From NCBI RefSeq assembly GCF_008386505.1, contig NZ_VUNZ01000003.1, positions 496,001-560,000 on the forward strand: DNA of 64,000 bases, read 5' to 3'. The notes under the pieces are model-generated. The model searched no databases. It was given only the letters and a program-made list of their open reading frames with translations, and was not told where the DNA came from. Position numbers and translations under genes: made by a program. This DNA is from Chryseobacterium sediminis. Its GTDB lineage: Bacteria; Bacteroidota; Bacteroidia; Flavobacteriales; Weeksellaceae. Every line of letters begins with the position of its first letter. Within the stretch, counting starts at the first letter, position 1. Positions 16,077 through 25,100 of this stretch are shown one piece after another.

Positions 16077-17133
16077 TAAAGAAGAGCTATTGAATAATGC
16101 AGTCGGATTACTTAAAAATTTGATTGAAATTCCTTCATTCAGCAAAGATGAATTCAATACATCGGTAGAAATTGAAGACTTTTTCAAAAAACACCAGATT
16201 CCTACCAAACGTTTTAAGAATAACATCTGGGCGGTGAATAAACATTTCGATGTATTTAAACCTTCCGTTTTATTGAATACGCATCATGATACGGTAAAAC
16301 CGAACAAAGCATATACCCTTGATCCGTTTATTCCTATTGAAAAAGACGGCAAACTGTTCGGGTTGGGAAGCAATGATGCAGGAGCTTCTTTGGTTTCTAT
16401 GGCGCAGGTTTTTTTACATTTTTATGATAAAGAAGATTTAAAATATAATTTAGTTATTGCTTTGACGGCAGAGGAGGAGATTTCAGGATTTGATGGAATC
16501 GAAGCCTTATTTCCGCAGCTACCCAATGTAGAACTCGCCATTGTAGGAGAACCCACGCAGATGAATCTGGCGATTGCAGAAAAAGGACTTCTTGTGATTG
16601 ATGGAGAAATGAAAGGTACTCCTTCTCATGCCGCTCATCCTAATGATGATAACTCAATTGTAAAATGTATGCAGGATCTGCAGAAGATTTTAGCTTTTAA
16701 ATTTCCAAAGGTTTCAGAATATCTGGGTGAGGTTAAAGTTACCTTATCAGGAATTCACGCAGGAGTACAGCATAACGTTGTTCCGGAGTCTTGTAATTTC
16801 ACACTGGATGTAAGGGTTACAGATGAATATTCCAATCAGGAAGCGTTTGAAATCATTCAGTCGCAGATGGAATCAACACTCACGGCAAGATCTTTCAGGC
16901 TGAATTCTTCAAAAATCGAGATGGATCATCCATTTGTAAAAGCAGGAATTGAAATCGGAAGGACAACTTATGGATCTCCAACCTCTTCAGATCAGGCGAT
17001 TATTCCATGTACATCCGTGAAAATGGGTCCTGGAGACAGTAGGCGCTCCCATACTGCAGATGAATTTATCTATATCCATGAAATAGAAGAAGGAATAGAA
17101 ATCTACATCAGAATTTTAGAAAAAGTGTTATAA
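16051..17133 (+). CDS. argE: M20 metallohydrolase, N-acetylcitrulline/acylornithine deacylase
   Basis: This 360-residue M20-family peptidase-like amidohydrolase removes the acyl group late in the pathway. The metal site is LNTHHDTVKP, followed by GLGSNDAGASLVSM and the catalytic pair TAEEEISGFDG. The dimerisation domain is residues ~180-290 (KGTPSHAAHPNDDN). In organisms with an acylornithine carbamoyltransferase the substrate is the acylated citrulline, not acylornithine. The ATG at 16051 lies inside argB, and the protein then enters the family N-terminus without a long extension. Confidence 0.9.
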   Translation: MQELKSVYNKEELLNNAVGLLKNLIEIPSFSKDEFNTSVEIEDFFKKHQIPTKRFKNNIWAVNKHFDVFKPSVLLNTHHDTVKPNKAYTLDPFIPIEKDGKLFGLGSNDAGASLVSMAQVFLHFYDKEDLKYNLVIALTAEEEISGFDGIEALFPQLPNVELAIVGEPTQMNLAIAEKGLLVIDGEMKGTPSHAAHPNDDNSIVKCMQDLQKILAFKFPKVSEYLGEVKVTLSGIHAGVQHNVVPESCNFTLDVRVTDEYSNQEAFEIIQSQMESTLTARSFRLNSSKIEMDHPFVKAGIEIGRTTYGSPTSSDQAIIPCTSVKMGPGDSRRSHTADEFIYIHEIEEGIEIYIRILEKVL

Positions 17134-17134
17134 A

Positions 17135-17217
17135 GAAAGGAAGAATGAAGTGGGAAGATGGAAGTTATTATAGTTTGTAATTCACTTCCAGCCTCCAGCT
17201 TCGGGCTTCCAGCTCAA
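17135..17217. repeat. Opposed heptad arrays between argE and argH
   Basis: The left arm has GAAAGGA AGAATGA AGTGGGA AGATGGA (17135-17162). The right arm has CACTTCC AGCCTCC AGCTTCG GGCTTCC AGCTCAA (17183-17217). Every unit is exactly 7 bp. The arms are imperfect reverse complements separated by 20 AT-rich bases, so RNA or single-stranded DNA could fold into one long stem. The rest of the 347-bp space up to argH holds only a possible short ORF at 17394. Confidence 0.85.
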
Positions 17218-17393
17218 TATATGTTTTGACTCAGTCCGGCAGGCACGAAGTTTAGTTTTTAATAAGATTTATGCAAAAAAGAAAATTAGAAATGAAAGCT
17301 TCACATAAGGAAATGTTTTTTTATAGTTAATAGTAATAAGGATTGCCTTGCCGGGCATGTCAAAGCCAACAAATATTTTAAATCAATTTTATC

Positions 17394-17456
17394 ATGACAT
17401 CACTACCAACGAATTTTTCTGGTAATACAACAGGTAGAAGTGGTGATTGCATATGA
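17394..17456 (+). CDS. Possible 20-residue peptide upstream of argH
   Basis: A short ORF begins MTSLPTNFSGNTT, continues GRSGDCI and stops at 17454-17456, 24 bp before the argH start. Its Ser/Gly/Thr-rich composition is unlike random translation of this AT-rich DNA. It has one arginine codon, so a classical arginine attenuator is unlikely, and no terminator hairpin was found between it and argH. It may be a leader peptide or a remnant. Confidence 0.4.
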   Translation: MTSLPTNFSGNTTGRSGDCI

Positions 17457-17480
17457 TTTAAAAAAAATAAACAATTACAT

Positions 17481-18785
17481 ATGAAAAAAATATGGCAGAA
17501 GGATGACCTTGCCACCAATATATTAGTCAATAATTTTACCGTAGGGAAAGATCTTGACTTTGACGAGCGTTTGGCGAAATATGATGTCAAAGGTTCTATG
17601 GCGCATTGCAAAATGTTAGCAGAAACTGGGATTATTTCTCAGGAAGAATCAGAGCAGATGTTATCTGTTTTAAATGTTATTTTAGAAAAAATTGAAGACG
17701 GCAGTTTTGAAATTGATAAAGATGCTGAGGATATCCATTCTCAGGTAGAAGCTATTCTCATTGAAGAATTAGGAGATACAGGAAAAAAAATTCATACAGC
17801 AAGATCAAGAAATGATCAGGTTTTACTGGATATCAAATTATATTTATTGGATGAGATCCGTGAGATCACAGCCCTTACCGATGAGTTTTTCCAGATTCTG
17901 ATTCAGCTGGCGGATCAGCATAAAAATGTATTGCTTCCGGGATATACCCATTTGCAGATAGCAATGCCTTCCTCATTCGGATTGTGGTTCGGTGCTTATG
18001 CAGAAGCGCTTTTGGATGATGTGGAAATGCTGTTTTCAGTGAAAAATATTATTAATAAAAACCCATTGGGATCAGCTGCAGGGTATGGTTCTTCGTTTCC
18101 GATTAACCGTGAGAGTACGACCTATAACTTAGGATTCCAGTCGATGAATTATAACTCGGTGTACGCTCAGATGACTCGTGGAAAATCAGAAAAGATGCTG
18201 GCGATGGCAATGGCAACTTTAGCGGGAACGCTTGGGAAATTTGCTTATGACGTATGTTTGTATTTGAACCAAAACTTTGATTTTATCAGCTTTCCGAAAG
18301 AGTTTACCACAGGAAGCAGTATTATGCCTCATAAAAAGAATCCGGATATCTTTGAACTTGTTCGTGCACGATGCAACAGAATTCAGTCACTTCCGAATGA
18401 ACTTATTTTACTGACAAATAATCTGCCTTCGGGATATCACAGAGATGTACAGCTGACCAAAGAAATTCTTTTCCCTGCCATTGATTCCCTGAAAGAATGT
18501 TTGGAAATCCTAAGCTATACTTTACCGAACATTAAAGTAAAAGACGGGATTCTGGAAGATGAAAAATACAAATACCTTTTCAGTGTAGAAAAGATCAATG
18601 AAGAAGTAAAAAGCGGAAGTTCATTCCGTGATGCTTATGTGAAAATAGGGCAGGAGATTGAAAACAATGTATTTGAATTTGAACCAGGAAACCTTGAACA
18701 TACCCATCAGGGGAGTATCGGAAATCTTTGTCTTGATAAAATAGAATATCAGTTCAATAAACTGAAAAATAAATTATTGGGTTAG
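17481..18785 (+). CDS. argH: Argininosuccinate lyase
   Basis: This 434-residue enzyme of the aspartase/fumarase superfamily splits argininosuccinate into arginine and fumarate. The family signature is TTGSSIMPHKKNPDIFELVRARC near residue 280. EDIHSQVEAIL and TARSRNDQVLLDIKLYL are the other two conserved regions. The length is slightly below the usual ~460. It is the last arg gene here, separated from argE by 347 bp of structured DNA, so it may have its own promoter or be expressed differently from the rest. Confidence 0.94.
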   Translation: MKKIWQKDDLATNILVNNFTVGKDLDFDERLAKYDVKGSMAHCKMLAETGIISQEESEQMLSVLNVILEKIEDGSFEIDKDAEDIHSQVEAILIEELGDTGKKIHTARSRNDQVLLDIKLYLLDEIREITALTDEFFQILIQLADQHKNVLLPGYTHLQIAMPSSFGLWFGAYAEALLDDVEMLFSVKNIINKNPLGSAAGYGSSFPINRESTTYNLGFQSMNYNSVYAQMTRGKSEKMLAMAMATLAGTLGKFAYDVCLYLNQNFDFISFPKEFTTGSSIMPHKKNPDIFELVRARCNRIQSLPNELILLTNNLPSGYHRDVQLTKEILFPAIDSLKECLEILSYTLPNIKVKDGILEDEKYKYLFSVEKINEEVKSGSSFRDAYVKIGQEIENNVFEFEPGNLEHTHQGSIGNLCLDKIEYQFNKLKNKLLG

Positions 18786-18924
18786 AATCTAAGCCATTAA
18801 GGTCATTAAAAACTTAAGCAAAAATCAGTGGAATTTCTAAATTATTTTAGACTGCTGCCTTTTCGTTGTGAAGCCTTAATCTTATAAATCTTATCTGCTT
18901 AAGTGATCTTAATGGTTAGATTTT
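18786..18924. repeat. Long imperfect inverted repeat after argH
   Basis: The left arm starts AATCTAAGCCATTAAGGTCA and includes CTTAAGCA. The right arm runs TGCTTAAG, TGATCTTAATGG, TTAGATTTT. The arms pair over about 30 bases with small bulges. The space 18786-19207 (422 bp) has no gene: this element fills its first third and a second repeat family begins at 18999. Confidence 0.7.
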
Positions 18925-18998
18925 GCTCCGCTCTTTGAATTTGATGATTGCTTTAATACTGACTGTGGTTGGAAATTGAGATTAAATATGTAGGTCGA

Positions 18999-19110
18999 AA
19001 TTTTATCGGAGATAAAATCTTTGCGCCTTACAGCATAGAGTTTTCAATTTTTTGCGTCTTTGCGTTTTTCTAAATTAAATTTGTTGGTAAGCGCAAAGGC
19101 GCAAAGAATA
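18999..19110. repeat. ATTTTATC/CGCAAAG repeat family, copy 1
   Basis: AATTTTATCGGAGATAAAATCTTTG (25 bp, 18999-19023) recurs exactly at 50101-50125. It contains the palindrome ATTTTATC-GGA-GATAAAAT. It is followed by TTTGCGTCTTTGCG and, on the other side, GCGCAAAGGCGCAAAG at 19094-19109, which are inverted arms. Similar arms bracket 31151-31295. Confidence 0.75.
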
Positions 19111-19207
19111 AAACAAAAATGTATCTGGATTTTAAGGCGCCAGAAAATCCTTGATTTTCAGCAAACGTAAATCTAAAATCAAATTTAATGGTTTAAAAAT
19201 AGAAGGA

Positions 19208-19669
19208 TTATTCTAGATCAATTTTAAACTTAGTGGATTTTTTAACCTCATGAAGCACGATGGAGCTGTGGTATTGCCCGATATTAGGAATGTTTGAGAT
19301 CACATTCACTGCAAATTCATTATACGAATTGATATCTTTAGCAATGATCTTCAACATATAGTCATACTCTCCGGAAAGACTGATGATTTCCTGTACTTCG
19401 TCATATTTTCCAATGTGATTCTCAAAGGTTTCCAATACTTTCTTGGATTGTTCCTTAAGACGTACATTACAGTAGACTACAATATTCAAGCCCAGTTTTT
19501 CACGGTTTAAAAGTCCTACATATTTCTGAATGATCCCATGTTTCTCCAACTGTTTGATTCGTTCATACGTAGGAGTAAAGGTAAGACCAATTTTTTCGGA
19601 AATTTCCTTAACCGATAATGTAGAGTCTTCCTGAATAATGCTGAGAATCATTTTGTCTTTTAAATCCAT
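19208..19669 (-). CDS. Lrp/AsnC family regulator
   Basis: This 153-residue protein has an N-terminal HTH (residues ~1-50: STLSVKEISEKIGLTFTPTYERIKQLEKHGII) and a C-terminal RAM-type ligand-binding domain with a conserved VQEIISLSGEYDYMLKI stretch. Such proteins form octamers that bind amino acids and regulate amino-acid genes. It lies between argH and the divergent pyrB leader, so it is a candidate regulator of either pathway. The effector is not readable. Confidence 0.9.
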   Translation of the reverse strand: MDLKDKMILSIIQEDSTLSVKEISEKIGLTFTPTYERIKQLEKHGIIQKYVGLLNREKLGLNIVVYCNVRLKEQSKKVLETFENHIGKYDEVQEIISLSGEYDYMLKIIAKDINSYNEFAVNVISNIPNIGQYHSSIVLHEVKKSTKFKIDLE

Positions 19670-19752
19670 AAAAAAAATTGAGTTGTAACAAAAATATTAA
19701 TTTTAAATGAGAATAAGGAAATACTGAGGTTTTTAATTTATTTTAAACTTTG

Positions 19753-19785
19753 TTTTTGTAGGTTCATAAAATTGTTGTATCTTTG
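19753..19785 (+). promoter_or_regulatory. Promoter of the pyrB-carAB leader
   Basis: TTTTTG at 19753-19758 and TATCTTTG at 19778-19785 are spaced 19 bp, a perfect Bacteroidota promoter. Transcription should start around 19790-19793. That coincides with the ATG of the leader peptide at 19792, so the leader message may be nearly or fully leaderless. Confidence 0.8.
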
Positions 19786-19791
19786 CACCTA

Positions 19792-19863
19792 ATGAATAAA
19801 AAAGCATTTATATCATTAGATTTACCGGGCGAAAGCGCCCTTTACGATATTTATTGTTATTAG
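19792..19863 (+). CDS. pyr operon leader peptide (candidate)
   Basis: This 23-codon ORF starts MNKKAFISLDL and ends YDIYCY followed by TAG. The stop codon (19861-19863) overlaps the first bases of the terminator stem at 19862. A ribosome that reaches it would therefore cover the 5' arm. The last codons are strongly U-rich (CTT TAC GAT ATT TAT TGT TAT). This is the geometry of the enteric pyrBI leader, with an unrelated peptide sequence. Translation has not been shown. Confidence 0.7.
   Translation: MNKKAFISLDLPGESALYDIYCY
19827..19840 (+). promoter_or_regulatory. Pause-type hairpin in the pyr leader
   Basis: GGGCG-AAAG-CGCCC forms a compact 5-bp GC stem with a tetraloop. It is followed at once by a U-rich tract (TTTACGATATTTATTGTTATTAG). 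In enteric pyrBI leaders a similar hairpin before U-rich sequence pauses RNA polymerase when UTP is low. It lies within the leader peptide reading frame. Confidence 0.65.
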
Positions 19864-19889
19864 CGAAGATTGTTGTCTTCGCTTTTTTT
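19862..19889 (+). terminator. Intrinsic terminator (attenuator) ahead of pyrB
   Basis: AGCGAAGA (19862-19869) pairs with TCTTCGCT (19876-19883) around the loop TTGTTG. With the last stem base it is followed by seven T residues (19883-19889). The pyrB ATG is only 20 bp further on, so this terminator sits between promoter and gene and should block expression unless it is disrupted. Confidence 0.85.
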
Positions 19890-19908
19890 ATGCCCAAAAA
19901 TAAGAATT

Positions 19909-20799
19909 ATGTTTACGATTACAGAACTAAGCACCGAGAGAATCAACAGTATACTGACAGAAGCACTGGCTTTTGCGAACGGTAAAACTGCCAAAATTGA
20001 AGGAGAAGTTTTTTGCTCAAACCTTTTCTTCGAAGACAGTACAAGAACGAAAACAAGTTTTGATCTTGCAGAAAGAAAACTGGGACTTCAGGTAGTTCCG
20101 TTTGATGCATCACACAGTTCGGTAAACAAAGGGGAAAGCCTTTATGATACAGTAAAGACCATTGAAAGTATAGGAGTAAACCTTGTGGTGATCCGCGATA
20201 AAAAAGACAGATACTTTGAGGAACTGAAAAATATTAAGATTCCTGTGATTAACGGAGGAGACGGAACAGGAAACCATCCTTCACAATGTATGCTGGATCT
20301 GATGACCATCTATCAGGAATTCGGAAAGTTTGAAGGATTAAAAGTAGGAATTGTAGGAGATGTAAAACACAGTCGTGTTGCTAATTCAAATGCAGAGGCA
20401 TTAAGAAGATTAGGCGCTAAAGTATACTTCTCAGGACCTGAGCAGTGGTTTGACGAAGGAGCTTTAATCAACGGAACTTATATGTCAATGGATGAGCTGA
20501 TCGGGGAAGTGGATGTTCTGATGTTATTAAGAATCCAGCATGAAAGACACGATGCTGCAATGAGTTTCACGGCTTCAGAATATCATAAAAGATATGGACT
20601 GACCAAAGAAAGAGAGAAAGCCATGAAAAAAGAAGCAATCATTATGCACCCTGCGCCTATCAACAGAGGAGTGGAAATAGATTCAGATCTTGTAGAATGC
20701 GAAAGATCAAGAATCTTTAAACAAATGGAAAACGGTGTTTTCGCCAGAATGGCCATTTTGAAAGAAGCGTTGGAAGAAAAAGGATTTACCTTTAAATAA
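19909..20799 (+). CDS. pyrB: Aspartate carbamoyltransferase catalytic chain
   Basis: From the ATG at 19909 ([13 protein letters not shown]) the enzyme has 296 residues. A longer frame opens at a TTG in the terminator loop and is rejected as a start. PyrB makes carbamoyl-aspartate, the committed step of UMP synthesis. Visible motifs are the carbamoyl-phosphate loop [18 protein letters not shown], then [27 protein letters not shown] and [14 protein letters not shown]. No pyrI regulatory chain is adjacent, so allosteric CTP control is probably replaced by the transcriptional attenuator upstream. carA follows after 104 bp. Confidence 0.95.
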   Translation: MFTITELSTERINSILTEALAFANGKTAKIEGEVFCSNLFFEDSTRTKTSFDLAERKLGLQVVPFDASHSSVNKGESLYDTVKTIESIGVNLVVIRDKKDRYFEELKNIKIPVINGGDGTGNHPSQCMLDLMTIYQEFGKFEGLKVGIVGDVKHSRVANSNAEALRRLGAKVYFSGPEQWFDEGALINGTYMSMDELIGEVDVLMLLRIQHERHDAAMSFTASEYHKRYGLTKEREKAMKKEAIIMHPAPINRGVEIDSDLVECERSRIFKQMENGVFARMAILKEALEEKGFTFK

Positions 20800-20803
20800 G
20801 AAA

Positions 20804-20838
20804 AAAGGTAAAAGAGCCAAGTTAAAAGTAAGAAGTTA
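20804..20838. repeat. Short heptad array between pyrB and carA
   Basis: Five 7-bp units in register: AAAGGTA, AAAGAGC, CAAGTTA, AAAGTAA, GAAGTTA (consensus NAAGNNA). They start 4 bp after the pyrB stop codon. No clear opposing arm was found, only a loosely similar AACTTATTAAAG further right. Confidence 0.6.
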
Positions 20839-20903
20839 GTGAACCTTGTAAGAGGTAACTTATTAAAGAGATAGAATAAAATAATAAGAGATAATAGTTT
20901 AAA

Positions 20904-21977
20904 ATGAAGAAAAAATTAATACTGGAGTCCGGTGAAGTGTTTCATGGAGAAGGTTTCGGAGCAGAATTGGAAACTGCAGGGGAGGTAGTTTTCAATACCG
21001 GAATGACAGGATATCAGGAATTGATTTCTGACCCGTCGTATTGCGGTCAGATAGTTTGTATGACCTATCCGCTTATCGGAAATTATGGTATTAACCGTGA
21101 TGATTATGAAAGTATTGAGCCGGCAATCAAAGGGCTTATCGTAAAAGAACTTTGCGATCTTCCTTCTAATTTCCGTACTCAGATTACTTTAGATGAATTA
21201 TTTAAAAAGAAAAACCTTTCAGGAATTTCAGGAATCGACACAAGAAGACTGACAAGAATTCTTCGTAACCATGGAGTTGTAAAAGGTAAGATTGTAAACG
21301 CTGATGCAGATGAAACTGCAGTAGCTTCTGAGCTGAAATCAACAAATTTCCCAACCAACCAGGTAGAAGAGGTTTCAACAAAAACACCTTATGCTAATCC
21401 GAACAGAGGTTTCAAGGTAGTATTGGTAGACTTCGGTGCAAAACTGGGGATTATCAGAGAGTTATCTCAAAGAAACTGTGATATCATTGTGGTTTCTCAG
21501 GATACTACAGCAGAAGAAATTCTGTTGATGAATCCGGACGGTATCATGTTGTCAAACGGTCCTGGTGACCCGGAAGATGTGCCACATGCTTTAGATATGA
21601 TCAGAGGATTATTAGGAAAAGTTCCAATCTTCGGAATCTGTTTAGGACACCAGTTGATCGGCCTTGCTTGTGGAGCGAAAACTTTCAAACTGAAATTCGG
21701 ACACAGAGGAGGAAACCACCCGGTGTTAGACCTTGAGAAAAATACGGTAGCCATTACTTCTCAGAACCATGGGTATGCTGTGGATCAGGAAAGCTTAAAA
21801 GGAACAGACCTTATCGAAACGCATATCGCTTTGAATGACAGAACAAACGAAGGATTAAAACACAAAATCCACCCTTGTTTCTCAGTTCAATACCACCCGG
21901 AAGCAAGCCCTGGTCCTGAAGATGCAAACTATCTGTTTGATGAGTTTATTCAAATGATGGAGGACTTTAAAAAATAA
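20904..21977 (+). CDS. carA: Carbamoyl-phosphate synthase small subunit
   Basis: This 357-residue glutaminase subunit supplies ammonia from glutamine to CarB. The N-terminal CPSase domain has GEVVFNTGMTGYQELISDPSY. The C-terminal class I amidotransferase shows the nucleophile cysteine in FGICLGHQLIGLACG and the His/Glu pair in QYHPEASPGPEDANYLF. The product feeds both PyrB here and the acylornithine carbamoyltransferase in the arg cluster. carB follows after 167 bp that contain a dispersed repeat. Confidence 0.95.
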   Translation: MKKKLILESGEVFHGEGFGAELETAGEVVFNTGMTGYQELISDPSYCGQIVCMTYPLIGNYGINRDDYESIEPAIKGLIVKELCDLPSNFRTQITLDELFKKKNLSGISGIDTRRLTRILRNHGVVKGKIVNADADETAVASELKSTNFPTNQVEEVSTKTPYANPNRGFKVVLVDFGAKLGIIRELSQRNCDIIVVSQDTTAEEILLMNPDGIMLSNGPGDPEDVPHALDMIRGLLGKVPIFGICLGHQLIGLACGAKTFKLKFGHRGGNHPVLDLEKNTVAITSQNHGYAVDQESLKGTDLIETHIALNDRTNEGLKHKIHPCFSVQYHPEASPGPEDANYLFDEFIQMMEDFKK

Positions 21978-21985
21978 TACGGCTT

Positions 21986-22062
21986 TCTGTCATTCAGAAC
22001 AAAGCGATAGCGGAGTGAAGAATCTCAACAAAGTATGTTTAGATTCCTATGGAATGACAAAG
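21986..22062. repeat. Dispersed palindromic repeat, GTCATTCTGA family, copy 2
   Basis: TTCTGTCATTCAGAAC on the left and GGAATGACAAAG on the right flank GAAGAATCTCAAC and AGATTCCTAT, matching the layout of 14051-14128 with a degenerate left half. It sits between carA and carB, so it is transcribed within the operon. Confidence 0.65.
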
Positions 22063-22091
22063 TGTGTTAATTCAATCTAAATAAAGCATTA

Positions 22092-22134
22092 TGCTAAAAG
22101 TCTAAGATTTATGTATCTAACTTCTAGTATCTAA
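22092..22134. repeat. Short heptad stretch before carB
   Basis: TATCTAA CTTCTAG TATCTAA (22114-22134) are three 7-bp units in register. They are preceded by GCTAAAAGTCTAAGATTTATG, which looks like a degenerate opposing arm (TAGACTTTTAGC on the other strand). It ends 11 bp before the carB start. Confidence 0.5.
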
Positions 22135-22144
22135 AAAAAGAAAA

Positions 22145-25100
22145 ATGGCAAAACGTACAGATATAAAAACAATTTTAGTAATCGGTTCAGGACCTATCAT
22201 CATTGGTCAGGCAGCTGAATTTGATTACGCAGGAACGCAGGCTTGCCTGTCTTTGAAAGAAGAAGGTTATAAGGTAATTTTGATCAATTCAAACCCTGCA
22301 ACCATCATGACGGATGTGGAAATCGCTGATAAAGTATATATTGAGCCGATTTCATTACAGTTTGTAAGCCACATCATCAGAAAAGAACGTCCGGATGCAT
22401 TATTACCTACATTGGGGGGGCAGACAGGACTGAACATGGCGGTAGAACTGGAAAAATCAGGAATTCTTGAAGAATGCAAAGTGGAAGTACTGGGAACAAA
22501 GCTTTCTGCCATCAACAGAGCAGAAGACAGAGATCTTTTCCGTGAATTGATGAGAGAGTTGAACGAGCCGGTACCGGAATCTGATATCGTTAACACGGTA
22601 GAAGGAGCATTAGCTTTCGCAGATGAAATCGGGTATCCAGTAATCGTTCGTCCTGCCTTTACGATGGGAGGAACAGGAGGAGGTATTGCATCCAACGAGG
22701 TAGAATTGAAAGAAATTGCCGAATTAGGATTAAAGCACAGCCCGGTTACACAATGTTTGATTGAAAAATCAATCGCCGGTTTCAAAGAAATTGAATACGA
22801 AGTAATGCGTGATGCAAACGACAACGCCATTGTGGTTTGTAACATGGAAAATATTGATCCGGTAGGAGTTCACACAGGAGACTCTATCGTAGTAGCACCT
22901 TCTCAGACCCTTTCAGACAGAGAATATCAGTTACTGAGAAATGCTTCTTTAAAAATCATCAGAGCATTAGGTATCGAAGGAGGATGTAACGTACAGTTGG
23001 CATTAGATCCACATTCTTTTGAATATTATATCATTGAGGTAAATCCAAGAGTATCCCGTTCATCAGCTTTAGCAAGTAAAGCAACAGGATACCCGATTGC
23101 AAAGATCGCTGCAAAAATTGCGGTAGGATTAACGCTTGACGAAATCATGAACCCGGTAACAGGAAAAACATACGCATGTTTTGAGCCTGCTCTGGATTAT
23201 GTGGTAACAAAATTCCCAAGATTCCCATTCGATAAATTTGAAACTGCAGACAGAAGACTTTCCACTCAGATGAAAGCAACTGGTGAAGTAATGGCAATCG
23301 GTAGAAATCTTGAAGAATCTTTACAGAAAGCGATCCGTTCACTAGAAACAGGAATCAAACATTTAGGATTAAAAACAAAACAAGCTGAAGCACTTACTGC
23401 TGAGGAAATCGAAAGAAGAATCAGAGTTTGTGATGACGAGAGACTTTTCATCATCGGAGATGCTTTAAGAAGAGGATACGACTGGGAACAGATTGTAGAA
23501 TGGAGTAAAATTGATAAATTCTTCATCTGGAAACTGAAAAAACTGGTTGACTTTGAAAAAGTAATTGCTGCCAACAAATTCGATAAAGAAACATTAATTG
23601 AAGCGAAAAGATTAGGTTTCGCAGATATCAATATTGCGGTTCTTTGGGATGTAAAAGAACGTGAGGTTTTCAACTTCAGAAAAGAAAACGGAGTAATGCC
23701 GGTTTACAAAATGGTAGATACTTGTGCTGCTGAGTTTGAAAGTGAAACCCCTTATTTCTACGGAACTTACGAAGAAGAAAACGAAAGTGTTGTTTCAGAC
23801 AAAGAAAAAATTATCGTACTAGGTTCTGGGCCTATCAGAATCGGACAGGGAGTTGAGTTTGACTACGCTACCGTTCATTCAGTATGGGCAATCAAAGAAA
23901 TGGGTTACGAAGCGATTATCATCAACAACAACCCTGAGACTGTTTCTACAGACTTCTCAATCTCTGATAAATTATACTTCGAGCCGCTTACAGAAGAAGA
24001 TGTAATGAACATCATCGAGCTAGAAAAGCCTAAAGGAGTAGTGGTACAGTTCGGAGGACAGACTGCGATTAACCTTGCAGATAAATTAGCCTCTCACGGA
24101 GTACAGATCTTGGGAACTTCACTGGAAGATCTAGACAGAGCTGAAAACAGAGATAAATTTGAAAAAGCACTTCAGGAGCTGGGAATTCCTCAGCCAAAAG
24201 GAAGAACTTCAACTTCTAAGGAAGAAGCTATAAAAATTGCTAACGAAATCGGTTATCCGGTATTGGTACGTCCAAGTTACGTTCTTGGAGGTAGAGCAAT
24301 GGAAATTGTATACGCAGAAGCTGAACTGGCTTACTATATGGAGCATGCAGTAGAAGCGAGTCCTGAACACCCTGTTTTGGTTGACAAATACATGGTAGGA
24401 AAAGAAATTGAAGTTGATGCAATCTGTGACGGAGAAACTGTAGTGATTCCGGGAATTATGGAACACATCGAAAGAGCGGGAGTTCACTCCGGAGACTCTA
24501 TCGCGGTATATCCACCTCAGAATATTTCTCAAAGTGAAATTGACACTTTGGTAGACTATACACAAAGACTGGCAAAAGGATTAAATGTTATCGGATTAAT
24601 GAACATCCAATACGTTCTTTTTGAAGGAAATGTATATGTGATCGAAGTAAACCCTCGTTCTTCAAGAACAGTTCCTTTCTTATCTAAAATCACGGAAGTT
24701 CCAATGGCTAACCTTGCAACAAAGGCAATTTTAGGACAAAAACTAAAAGATTTAGGATACGAAAACGGATTGGTTCCAAACAAAGAAGGAGTATTTGTAA
24801 AAGTACCGGTATTCTCTTTCTCCAAACTAACGAAAGTTGACATCTCTTTAGGCCCTGAAATGAAGTCTACAGGAGAAGTTATGGGGAAAGATACAACCCT
24901 TGAGAAAGCACTTTATAAAGGATTGGTAGCAGCAGGAAGAAAAGTTCCTATGCACGGTTCTATCCTGTTTACGGTAGCAGATAAGCACAAAGATGAAGCA
25001 GCCGCTCTTGCAGCAAGATTCCATGAAGTAGGATTCAGAATCTGGGCTACAGAAGGTACAGCGAAATTCTTTGAAGATAAAGGAATTCCTTGCAAAATTG

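Noticed and set aside
17222-17390. Riboswitch upstream of argH
   Set aside because: The GC-containing patches form only weak stems and no known aptamer signature could be recognised.
19870-19908. Upstream extension of pyrB to a TTG start
   Set aside because: The extension lies within the terminator hairpin and its T-run, and would add 13 residues not found at PyrB N-termini. The ATG at 19909 fits the family.
22267-22845. 192-codon frame on the minus strand inside carB
   Set aside because: It is a shadow of carB. The sense protein is complete and strongly conserved, and the antisense frame has low-complexity Ser/Thr/Ile content.
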